From Kineosporia aurantiaca JCM 3230 (GTDB taxonomy: Bacteria; Actinomycetota; Actinomycetes; Actinomycetales; Kineosporiaceae): 64,000 bases of DNA. The position numbers were made by a program, and so were the translations under genes. Positions within the stretch are counted from its first letter, which is position 1; every line of letters starts with the position of its first letter. The DNA is taken from NCBI GenBank assembly GCA_000719025.1, contig JODP01000015.1, forward strand, positions 1 to 64,000, given 5' to 3'. This document shows positions 16,216 through 23,310 of this stretch, piece after piece. The notes beneath the pieces are model-generated. The model worked only from the letters and a program-made list of their open reading frames with translations, had not been told where the DNA came from and did not search any database.

Positions 16216-17084
16216 GGCCGCGGCTGCCAGGCGGCCGCAACCGTAACCGCGTCCCGGCTGGACCGTACGTCGTGCACCCGGACACAGGTGGCTCCGCCGG
16301 ATGCCGCCAAAGCGGTGATTGCGGACGTCATTCCGTCCCGGTCCGCGGGAGCCGGCAGAGCTCCGTACGCCTCGTGGGCCAGCCGGCCCAGGAACCCCTT
16401 GCGCGAGGCCCCGATCAGCACCGGCTGACCGATGTCGAGAATCCGGTCCAGCCCGCGCAGCAGCGCCCAGTTGTGCGGTGCCTCCTTGGCGAACCCCAGA
16501 CCCGGATCGAGCACGATCCGGCCCGGATCGACGCCCGCCGCGGTCAGCACGTCCATTCTCTGCACCAGTTCGGCCCGCACCTCCTCGACCACGTCCGAGT
16601 AGGCGGCGAACTGCTGCATGGTGCGGCTGTGGGCGCGCCAGTGCATCGCCACGTAGGCCACGTCGAGCCCGGCGACGGTGGCGGCCATGGCCGGATCGGC
16701 CATCCCGCCGCTGACGTCGTTCACCACCGTGGCCCCGGCGTTCACCGCGGCCTCGGCGACCCGGCTGCGCATCGTGTCGATGCTCACCCGGACGCCCGAG
16801 GCCACCAGCGCCCCGATCACCGGAACGACGCGCCGCAGCTCCTCCTGCTCGGTGACCCGGACGGCGCCGGGCCGGGTGGACTCGCCGCCGACATCGACGA
16901 GGTCCGCGCCGGCGGCGGCCAGGTCCAGCCCGTGCACCACCGCGTCGTCCGGTGCGAGGTACTGCCGGCCGTCCGAGAACGAGTCGGGCGTGACATTGAG
17001 GATCCCCATCAGCAGGCAGCGACCGCTCGCCACCCCCGCGACCGGAAATCCCCGGAGGGCCTTCAGGCCGGCTGGCGGGACCAC
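16212..17084 (-). CDS. folP: Dihydropteroate synthase
   Basis: A 290-residue TIM-barrel enzyme joining 6-hydroxymethyl-dihydropterin pyrophosphate with p-aminobenzoate. The family signatures are LMGILNVTPDSFSDG (about residues 25-39), LVDVGGESTRPGA, NDVSGGM, RIVLDPGLGFAK and VLIGASRKGFLG. The start is a GTG inside folD (22-base overlap), the only start in this frame that keeps the N-terminal strand; a later start would cut the barrel. It lies between folD and folC in the leftward array. No other pterin-synthesis genes (folE, folB, folK) are nearby, so pterin must come from elsewhere. Confidence 0.9.
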   Translation of the reverse strand: MVPPAGLKALRGFPVAGVASGRCLLMGILNVTPDSFSDGRQYLAPDDAVVHGLDLAAAGADLVDVGGESTRPGAVRVTEQEELRRVVPVIGALVASGVRVSIDTMRSRVAEAAVNAGATVVNDVSGGMADPAMAATVAGLDVAYVAMHWRAHSRTMQQFAAYSDVVEEVRAELVQRMDVLTAAGVDPGRIVLDPGLGFAKEAPHNWALLRGLDRILDIGQPVLIGASRKGFLGRLAHEAYGALPAPADRDGMTSAITALAASGGATCVRVHDVRSSRDAVTVAAAWQPRP

Positions 17085-17917
17085 TGGGCGGCCCTCAGCG
17101 TGTTCGCCATCAGCATGGCGATCGTCATCGGCCCCACGCCGCCGGGCACCGGGGTGATCGCCTTGACCCAGCCCTCCAGCTCGGCCGCGCGCACGTCACC
17201 GGTCAGGCCGTTCGGGGTGCGGTGGATGCCGACGTCGATCACCGTCGCGCCCTCCTTCACGTGCTCGCGCCCGATCAGGCCCTGCACGCCGGTGGCGACC
17301 ACCAGGATGTCGGCCTCCCGGGTGGCCGCGATCAGGTCCCGGGTCTCCTTGTGCGCGACCGTGACGGTGGCGTCCCGGTTCAGCAGCATCTGGCCCATCG
17401 GCCGGCCGACCAGGTCCGAGCGCCCGACCACGACCGCCTTGGCGCCGTCGATGGTGATCCCCTCGGAGTCCAGCAGCTCGATCACCCCGGCCGGGGTGCA
17501 CGGCCGCAGGCCGGTCTGGTCCCGGGCCAGCAGGCCGGCGCTGGTGGTGGTCAGCCCGTCCACGTCCTTGCCGGTCGGGATCCGGTTGATCAGGGCCCCG
17601 GCGTCCAGCCCGGCCGGCAGCGGCAGCTGCAGCAGGATCCCGGCCACGTCCGGGTTGTCGGCCAGCTCGTCGATCACCCCGGCCAGTTCCGCCTGGCTCA
17701 CCGTGCCGGGCAGGGACACGTGGAAGTCCCGCAGCCCGGCCGCCCGCACGGCCTTGCGCTTGGACGCCACGTAGACCGCGCTGGCCGGGTCGTCGCCGAC
17801 CAGGATCGTGGCCAGGCCGGGGGCCCGCTCCGGGTCCGGGAAGGCCAGGGCCGCCTCGGCGGCCACCTCGGCCCGCACCCGGGCAGCGATCGCGCGTCCA
17901 TCAATCTTGTGGGTCAT
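17063..17917 (-). CDS. folD: Bifunctional methylenetetrahydrofolate dehydrogenase / methenyltetrahydrofolate cyclohydrolase
   Basis: A 284-residue FolD, full length. The catalytic region reads SAVYVASKRKAVRAAG (Tyr and Lys of the YxxxK motif, about residues 48-56). It is followed by GILLQLPLPAGLD, the KDVDGL motif, the NADP site VVGRSDLVGRPMGQ and the C-terminal PVPGGVGPMTIAMLM. It oxidises 5,10-methylene-THF to 10-formyl-THF. In this array it links MetF (upstream) to PurU, converting aryl-methyl-derived carbon to the formyl level. It lies 33 bases after the purU stop, with a ribosome site AAGGAGTAAGGAC before the ATG. Confidence 0.93.
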   Translation of the reverse strand: MTHKIDGRAIAARVRAEVAAEAALAFPDPERAPGLATILVGDDPASAVYVASKRKAVRAAGLRDFHVSLPGTVSQAELAGVIDELADNPDVAGILLQLPLPAGLDAGALINRIPTGKDVDGLTTTSAGLLARDQTGLRPCTPAGVIELLDSEGITIDGAKAVVVGRSDLVGRPMGQMLLNRDATVTVAHKETRDLIAATREADILVVATGVQGLIGREHVKEGATVIDVGIHRTPNGLTGDVRAAELEGWVKAITPVPGGVGPMTIAMLMANTLRAAQWSRQPA

Positions 17918-17950
17918 GCGTCCTTACTCCTTGTTCACCTTCGAACACCG

Positions 17951-18853
17951 TCAGGCGAAGACGATGGTGTGGTTGCCGGTCCGGATCACCCGGTCCTCGG
18001 CGTGCCACCGCACCGCGCGGGAGAGCACCGCGCGCTCCACATCGGCCCCGCGACGCTGCAGGTCCTCCACGGTGTCGGCGTGCGAGACCCGCACCACGTC
18101 CTGCTCGATGATCGGTCCCTCGTCCAGGTCGGCGGTCACGTAGTGCGCCGTTGCGCCGACCAGTTTGACACCTCTTTGCTTCGCCTTCGCATACGGGCCC
18201 GCTCCGATGAAGGCCGGGAGGAAGGAGTGGTGGATGTTGATCACCGGTACCCCGACCTCCTCGACGAAGCCCTCGGAGAGGATCTGCATGTAGCGGGCCA
18301 GCACCACGAAGTCGACGTTGCCCCGCAGCAGCCGCAGGTGCTCGGCCTCGGCGGCGGACTTGTCGGCCCCGCCGGAGGGCACGTGGAAGAACGGGACGCC
18401 GAACGAGCGGGTCAAATCGGCGGTGTCCGGGTGGTTGGAGATCACCATCGAGACGGTCATCGGAAGCTGCCCGCGGCGCTGCCGCCAGAGCAGGTCGAGC
18501 AGGCAGTTGTCGGACTTGGAGGCGAAGATCGCCACCCGCTTGGGCACCGACCGGTCACTCAGCCGGTACTCCAGGCCGAGGTCGGCGAGCCGGCCGGCCA
18601 CATCGTGTTCCAGGGCGGGCAGCGTCGCGGCGCTGTTGTCCAGCTGGAACACGGTGCGCTGGAAGAACTCGCCGCCGGTCGGATTGTCCGAGTACTGGTC
18701 CAGGGAGACGATGTTCGCACCGTGCTCGGCCAGCGTGGAGGTGACAGCCGACACAATTCCGGTGCAGTCGCGACCGTGCACGATCAGCACCGCCTGGTCC
18801 GCGGTGGCCGGCCGGGGGACGGTGATCTGCCGGGTGACCTCGGTGAGCGTCAT
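17951..18853 (-). CDS. purU: 10-formyltetrahydrofolate deformylase
   Basis: A 300-residue two-domain enzyme. An ACT regulatory domain occupies about residues 20-100 (VLIVHGRDCTGIVSAVTSTL, ANIVSLDQYSD). The formyl-hydrolase domain follows, with KRVAIFASKSDNCLLDLLWR, the catalytic VINIHHSFLPAF (Asn and His) and GATAHYVTADLDEGPIIEQ (Asp). It releases formate from 10-formyl-THF and regenerates free THF. In many bacteria the ACT domain senses Met/Gly balance. The ATG overlaps the metF stop by 4 bases, so the steps are coupled. In O-demethylase clusters this step frees THF for another methyl transfer. Confidence 0.92.
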   Translation of the reverse strand: MTLTEVTRQITVPRPATADQAVLIVHGRDCTGIVSAVTSTLAEHGANIVSLDQYSDNPTGGEFFQRTVFQLDNSAATLPALEHDVAGRLADLGLEYRLSDRSVPKRVAIFASKSDNCLLDLLWRQRRGQLPMTVSMVISNHPDTADLTRSFGVPFFHVPSGGADKSAAEAEHLRLLRGNVDFVVLARYMQILSEGFVEEVGVPVINIHHSFLPAFIGAGPYAKAKQRGVKLVGATAHYVTADLDEGPIIEQDVVRVSHADTVEDLQRRGADVERAVLSRAVRWHAEDRVIRTGNHTIVFA

Positions 18854-19719
18854 CGGTGCGCCTCCGCCCCGAACCCGGCGATCCATTCGGACGTCGCCCC
18901 GAGGCCGCCGAATGTGTAGAAGTGCACCTTCACCACGCCGTGCCGGTCCGGGTCGAGCCAGCCGGCCAGTTCGGTGAGGAAGTGGTCGGGGCCGGCGGTG
19001 CCCATCAGGTTGGTGATCGAGAAGCCGTATTTCTTGGCGATTCCCGCGCTGGTGCCGACCCCGAAACGGGCCGCGTACCGCACCAGCCGGCGGATCCCGG
19101 CCGGCCCGGGCACCCCGATCCGGATCGGCAGGTCGATGCCGAGGTCGCGGACCCGCTCGATCCAGGCCACCACCGGGTCCACGTCGAAGCCGAACTGGGT
19201 GATGATCGCTCCGGACAACTCCTGCCTGCGCAGCTCGGCGGCCTTGTCGGCCAGCGCCGACCACAGGTCGTCCGTAGAGATGTCCGGGTGGCCCCCGGGG
19301 TAACCGGCGATCGACACGCTGCGCACGCCGTACTCCGACAGCTTGTCCGACCGGATGATCGACAGCGCGTCCGGGAAGGGGCCGTGCGGGGTGGCCGGGT
19401 CGCCGCCGACGGCGAAGATCTGGTCGCTGGCGCCGGACTCGTACAACGCGCTCAGGTACTCCTCGAGTCCGGCCTCCGTGGTCAGCCGACGCGCCGAAAC
19501 GTGCGCCACTGGGACGAAACCGCAGTCCCGAACCGCCCGGACCGCCTCGATCCGGGTCTGCAGGTTCTCGTTCTCGAGGAACGTGACGTGGATCCGGGTG
19601 GCGGGCGGGATGGTGTCCCGGGCCTTCAGTAGATGGGGGACGTCCTTGCCGGTCATCTCGAGGGAGTGATCAGTCAGGAGGGTGTGGACTTCGGCGGAAG
19701 AAGCCGTCGGGGCTGACAT
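18850..19719 (-). CDS. metF: Methylenetetrahydrofolate reductase family protein
   Basis: A 289-residue TIM-barrel flavoprotein of the MetF family. The start ATG 19719 has GGAGG eight bases upstream; an earlier in-frame start lacks a site. Landmarks are ATRIHVTFLENENLQTRIEA, CGFVPVAHVSARRL, DQIFAVGGDPATP, VRSVSIAGYPGGHPD, GAIITQFGFDVD and LPIRIGVPGPAG. In classic metabolism MetF makes methyl-THF for methionine, but beside O-demethylases it oxidises methyl-THF to methylene-THF. The sequence is shorter and more diverged than E. coli MetF, as with MetF-like proteins in other demethylation clusters. Confidence 0.88.
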   Translation of the reverse strand: MSAPTASSAEVHTLLTDHSLEMTGKDVPHLLKARDTIPPATRIHVTFLENENLQTRIEAVRAVRDCGFVPVAHVSARRLTTEAGLEEYLSALYESGASDQIFAVGGDPATPHGPFPDALSIIRSDKLSEYGVRSVSIAGYPGGHPDISTDDLWSALADKAAELRRQELSGAIITQFGFDVDPVVAWIERVRDLGIDLPIRIGVPGPAGIRRLVRYAARFGVGTSAGIAKKYGFSITNLMGTAGPDHFLTELAGWLDPDRHGVVKVHFYTFGGLGATSEWIAGFGAEAHR

Positions 19720-19769
19720 CTTCGGGGCCTCCGGGATTCTCGGGTCTCTCAAAAGTTCTCGGGTTTCTG

Positions 19770-19815
19770 AAAAAGGGCGTGACCGCCCGCCGCGGTGGCT
19801 CTGAGGCCACCGCGG
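19770..19815 (-). terminator. Intrinsic terminator between O-demethylase and metF
   Basis: On the minus-strand transcript a 10-bp stem (CCGCGGTGGC/GCCACCGCGG, 6-base loop) is followed by a second stem GGGCG/CGCCC with loop GTCA and then five U residues (19770-19774). This is one of the few clear U-tract terminators in the window. It should reduce read-through from the demethylase gene into metF, giving more demethylase than folate enzymes. Confidence 0.7.
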
Positions 19816-19839
19816 GCAGGAGCGGGCGGCGAAGAGGAG

Positions 19840-21177
19840 TCAGGCGTCCTGGCGGTACAACGTGCGGGAGACCTCGTTGTACGGGCACGGCTGGACCGTG
19901 GCGCGCAGGCGCGGGAAGCCCAGGTCGGCGTCCACCGGCGTCCCCGATCCCGGATGCTGACCCCAGACCACCTCGACCTCGGTGCCCGGCGTGGCGATCG
20001 ACCGGTCGACCAGGGTGAGGGCCAGCACGGTCTGCTCGGAGTCGAGCCAGCCGGTCTGGAAGGTGACGCCCTTGAGGCCGTCCGCGGTTTCCACCCGGTT
20101 GCGCCAGTAGTGGTGCACGAAGCCGGGATCCGCTCCGAGGGCCTGGTGCACGTCGTCCTGATTGAACACCAGGGTGACCTTGGTGCGTGGGGCGTCCGTC
20201 TTGGCCTTCTGCAGCGCTTCCTTACCGATGAAGTCGTGGTTGAAGGAGATCGACCGGCCGTACCCGAGCTCGTAGGGCGAGCAGTAGTAGTCGGTGATGT
20301 CCTGCGAGTAGAAGCTTCCCTGAAGGGGTTTCATTCCCTCGTAGGAGTACAGCGAGATCGACTTCCGGTAGTCCAGCAGGTCCTCGCCGGTGTAGATGGC
20401 CGGGGTCGGCGAGGGGATCCAACCACTGCCCAGGCTCGCGGTCGGGTACGCCCAGGCGCCCTGGTGGATCAGGCCGAGCGGCTCGCCCGCGGTCATCAGC
20501 GCGTCCTTGACGAAGGCGGCGTCCGCCCAGTCGCCGACGAACTCGAAGCCGGCCTGCCCGGCCATCCCGTGCCGCAGTGCCCGGAAGCTGCGGCCGCCCA
20601 GGCCGACCGGGGTGGAGTGGAAGAACTTGGTCTCCGGCAGCGGGCCGCCGAAGGCCCGCTCGATCAGCTCGGCCGCCCGCGGCCCCTGGATCTGGTAGCG
20701 GAAGACTATCGGGTCAACGTCTTTCGGTCGGGCCGAAGTCTCCCGGTTGGTGGTGAACTCGACGTCGAAGCCGAGCCGGCGGGAGTGGTACATCACCCAG
20801 TTCTGCGCGGCCGGGACTCCGCTGAGCACGTAGCGCTCCTCGGACTCCTTCAGCAGGATGCCGTCGGTGATGATGTTGCCGTCCTCGGCCACCGGGACGA
20901 ACTGCTTGGCCTGACCGAGCTCGAACTTGGTGTAGTTGTTCGCGCTGGTCGCGGACAGCGCCGCGGTGGCGTCCGGGCCCTGGATCACCGTGTCGGACAT
21001 GTGGTGCGAGAGGTCGGCGATGGTCACCGCGTCGTACCAGGCGTGCTGCTCGACCTTCCAGCCGGCGTACTGCGGTTCGATCACCTCGGGCGTCCACGCC
21101 TCCGCGCCCGGCTTCCACAGCAGGTTGACGGCCGACCCGGCCTTGTCGATGCCGTCCTGAACGCTGGGACCTGTCAT
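19840..21177 (-). CDS. THF-dependent aryl O-demethylase (LigM/DesA-like, GcvT fold)
   Basis: A 445-residue aminomethyltransferase-fold protein resembling the vanillate/3-O-methylgallate demethylase LigM and syringate demethylase DesA of Sphingobium SYK-6. Shared landmarks are YAGWKVEQHAWYDAV, DLSHHMSDTVIQGPDA, KQFVPVAEDGNIITDGILL, NWVMYHSRRLGFDV, FRYQIQGPRA, RALRHGMAGQAGFEFVG, the GLIHQGAWAYPTASLGSGWIP stretch and DITDYYCSPYELGYG. It would transfer an aryl methyl group to THF, giving a phenol and 5-methyl-THF. ATG 21177 has GAAGGAACC upstream. It is a tandem paralogue of the next gene. A dimethylglycine or DMSP demethylase is less likely given the closer match to LigM. Confidence 0.87.
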   Translation of the reverse strand: MTGPSVQDGIDKAGSAVNLLWKPGAEAWTPEVIEPQYAGWKVEQHAWYDAVTIADLSHHMSDTVIQGPDATAALSATSANNYTKFELGQAKQFVPVAEDGNIITDGILLKESEERYVLSGVPAAQNWVMYHSRRLGFDVEFTTNRETSARPKDVDPIVFRYQIQGPRAAELIERAFGGPLPETKFFHSTPVGLGGRSFRALRHGMAGQAGFEFVGDWADAAFVKDALMTAGEPLGLIHQGAWAYPTASLGSGWIPSPTPAIYTGEDLLDYRKSISLYSYEGMKPLQGSFYSQDITDYYCSPYELGYGRSISFNHDFIGKEALQKAKTDAPRTKVTLVFNQDDVHQALGADPGFVHHYWRNRVETADGLKGVTFQTGWLDSEQTVLALTLVDRSIATPGTEVEVVWGQHPGSGTPVDADLGFPRLRATVQPCPYNEVSRTLYRQDA

Positions 21178-21202
21178 GACAGTGGTTCCTTCCGCCAGCG
21201 GC

Positions 21203-21248
21203 CACATCGATGTGACCGGCGCTACTAGATCGTGCTAGTTGAGACTAG
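21203..21248 (-). promoter_or_regulatory. Operator-like repeats before the second O-demethylase gene
   Basis: A perfect palindrome CACATCGATGTG lies at 21203-21214. Three half-sites follow: ACTAG at 21224, CTAGT at 21235 and ACTAG at 21244. They form two overlapping inverted repeats, ACTAGatcgtgCTAGT and CTAGTtgagACTAG. Position 26-70 bases upstream of the ATG fits a promoter-operator. The MarR regulator at 22813 is a candidate binder. Confidence 0.5.
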
Positions 21249-21291
21249 GTTGAGGTCTCGAGGACGACAAGGGGCCGTACCCGCGCATCAC

Positions 21292-21306
21292 CTGCATGCA
21301 TTGCTT
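21292..21306. repeat. Second copy of the intergenic 15-mer
   Basis: CTGCATGCATTGCTT is identical to the copy at 10179-10193 in front of the ABC importer. Both copies are intergenic and contain TGCATGCA. Confidence 0.4.
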
Positions 21307-21322
21307 GCAGCCCACACCCCCG

Positions 21323-21364
21323 GTGATCATGGAGTTTCTCCCCGGGAAGAAACTCCATGATCAC
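21323..21364. repeat. 17-bp perfect inverted repeat with GTGATCATGGA arms
   Basis: Arms GTGATCATGGAGTTTCT (21323-21339) and its exact complement (21348-21364) flank the 8-base loop CCCCGGGA. The hairpin begins 8 bases after the stop of the frameshifted demethylase, so it may end that transcript in either direction. The arm sequence matches the 22-bp tandem repeat at 35891-36000, so it belongs to a dispersed repeat family. Confidence 0.75.
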
Positions 21365-21372
21365 GAACGGGT

Positions 21373-22706
21373 TCAGTCGGCGCGGTACCCGGAGCGGGCG
21401 AACTCGTTGTACGGGCAGGGCTGCACGGTGGCCCGGATCCGCGTTCCTTCCAGGTCGGCGTCGGGCGCGACCTCCCCGCCCGGATGGTTGCCCCACACCA
21501 CGGTGACCTCGGTGCCCGGCTTGGAGTCCTCCTCCGACACCAGGGCCAGGCTGAGCATCGTGCCGTAGGGGTCGTTGTAGGCGGTGTACTCGGTGTGCCC
21601 GATCAACCGGCCGTCGATCTCGATCCGCTGCTTGGCCAGGGTGTTGACCGGAACTTCGACGTCGCCGAGCGCCTGCGCCACGTCGTCGGCGTCCATCACC
21701 ACCGTCACCTTGTGCCGCCGAGGGGCGTCCTTCATGGCCTGCAGAGCCTCCTTGCCCAGGAAGTCGTGGTTGAAGGAGACCGAGCGGCCGTAGTCGAGCT
21801 CGTACGGCGTGACGTAGTAGTCGGCGATGTCGGGTGAGTAGAAACTGCCGTTCAATGGCTGCATTCCGTCCGGAGTGTGCAGGGCGAGCCACGAACGGTA
21901 GGCCCTTTGGTCCGGGGTGTCGTCGTAGATCGCGGGGATCGGGGCGGGCACCCAGCCGCCCTCGGCCTGCGCCGTCGGGTAGGCCAGCGAGCCGACCAGC
22001 TCCAGGCCGAACTGCTCGCCCGCCCTGACCAGTGCCTCCTTGACCGGGACGTGGTCGGCGTGGTCACCGATGAACTCGTACCCGGGCTGTCCCACCATCC
22101 CGTGACGCAGCGCGCGGAACGTCTTACCGGCCAGCGACACGTGCGTGGTGTGGAAGAACCGGGTCTCCGGCAGCGGGCCCCCGAACGCGGTCTCGATCAG
22201 CTGCTGGGCGTACGGCCCCTGGATCTGGTAGCGGAAGAACGGCGGGATGTGGGTCGCGTCCCGCGAGCAGTCCGGGTCGCTGCTCAGCTGCACGTCGTAG
22301 TCGCGCTGCTGGGCGTGATAGGTGATCCAGTTCTGCGCGGTCGGTCGGCCGGTGATCACGTAGTCCTGCTCGCCGCGGCGCAACAGGATGGCGTCGCCGA
22401 CCAGATAGCCGTTCTCGTTCACCACGACCAGCTGCTTGGCCTGGTCGATGTCGAACTTCCCGAAGTTGTTGGCGGTCAGCTCGCTGAGCATCCGGGTGGC
22501 GTCGGGGCCGGACACGAAGGTGTCCCACATGTGGTACGAAAGATCCATGAGCGCAACGCCGTCCGCCAGGCGGCCTGCTCCCGGCGCCAGCCGGAGTACT
22601 CCGGCGCCACCACCGGGGGCACCCAGGCCCGGGGCGCGTTCGTCCAGCGCAGCGCCACCGCGGAGCCGGCCTTGTCGATTCCGTCCTGCAGGCTGGGTGA
22701 TGCCAT
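21373..22706 (-). pseudogene. Second LigM/DesA-like O-demethylase, with apparent 1-base frameshift
   Basis: The intact product would be 444 residues, nearly the length of its neighbour. The N-terminal part (from ATG 22706, MASPSLQDGIDKAGSAV...) is in one frame up to about 22566. From about 22563 the homology continues in another frame (DGVALMDLSYHMWDTFVSGPD). One missing G in the CGG-GAC run restores WRDGVALMDLSYHM, matching WYDAVTIADLSHHM of the paralogue. Everything after it is well conserved (NWITYHAQQRDYDV, FRYQIQGPYA, RALRHGMVGQPGYEFIG, DIADYYVTPYELDYG), arguing for recent loss, sequencing error or recoding. An internal ATG at 22548 would give a 391-residue form lacking the first folate-domain strands. 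If functional, this copy probably has a different methoxyarene preference. Confidence 0.82.
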
Positions 22707-22754
22707 GGGGGTCGTCCCTCTCCCTTGAGTTCCCGGCGCGGGATCCGCACCGGA

Positions 22755-22771
22755 TGACAGATGTATGTCAA
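22755..22771. promoter_or_regulatory. Inverted repeat in the demethylase/MarR divergent promoter
   Basis: TGACAgatgtaTGTCA is a perfect 5-base-arm inverted repeat with a 6-base spacer in the 106-base gap between the divergent demethylase and MarR genes. Its right arm overlaps a minus-strand TTGACA (22766-22771), a good -35 hexamer for the demethylase promoter. MarR proteins bind such sites to block the promoter until an aromatic acid is present. Confidence 0.6.
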
Positions 22772-22812
22772 CATAGAAGGCGTCTGATAACAACCCCGCC
22801 GGGAGGTCGTTC

Positions 22813-23292
22813 GTGAGTGATGCCGTGACGTCGTGGGACGACGAGTTCACCCACGTGCTGTGGCGCGCCCAGAACGCCGTCCATCGTCGGGTGCAGGAGG
22901 CTCTGGACGAGTTGGGCGTCACCGCAACCCAACTCGGCCTGGCCGTGCACCTCGACCAGCTCGGCCCGCTGTCGGCCGCCGACCTCTCCCGGGGTTTCCA
23001 CATCGCCCCGCAGAGCGTCGGCACGGCCCTGAACCGGCTGGAGAAACTCGGCTGGGTCCGCCGGGGCACTCATCCGGTGCACGGGCGGGTGGTGCTCTAC
23101 GAACTCACCGAGACCGGTCTGGCCGGAACTGTGCGCGGCCGGGAGACGATGGCGGCCACGAACACGGCGGTCGCTGAACCACTTTCGAAGGCTGAGCGAG
23201 AGACCCTGATCGGTCTGTTGCGGCGGGTCACGACCGAGATCGACGGGCCCGACCTCCCGGTCGGCCCCGCCTGGCCGGTCTCCCGCTCCTGA
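22813..23292 (+). CDS. MarR family transcriptional regulator
   Basis: A 159-residue winged-helix regulator. It starts at GTG 22813 behind GGGAGG. The MarR fold is seen in VLWRAQNAVHRRVQEALDELGV, LSAADLSRGFHIAPQSVGTALNRLEKLGWVRRG and the wing HPVHGRVVLYELTETGL. The C-terminal dimerisation helix ends ETLIGLLRRVTTEI. It is divergently transcribed from the O-demethylase array. In Sphingobium SYK-6 a MarR-type regulator (DesX) represses ligM and desA and responds to vanillate/syringate, so control of this array by a methoxyaromatic acid is a reasonable inference. Confidence 0.87.
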   Translation: MSDAVTSWDDEFTHVLWRAQNAVHRRVQEALDELGVTATQLGLAVHLDQLGPLSAADLSRGFHIAPQSVGTALNRLEKLGWVRRGTHPVHGRVVLYELTETGLAGTVRGRETMAATNTAVAEPLSKAERETLIGLLRRVTTEIDGPDLPVGPAWPVSRS

Positions 23293-23310
23293 TCCGGCCG
23301 GCGGCCGGGC

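Noticed and set aside
19840..22706. Glycine cleavage T protein (GcvT) or sarcosine oxidase
   Set aside because: The sequences follow LigM/DesA motif order and length, with no gcvH/gcvP or sarcosine oxidase subunits nearby, although the fold is shared.
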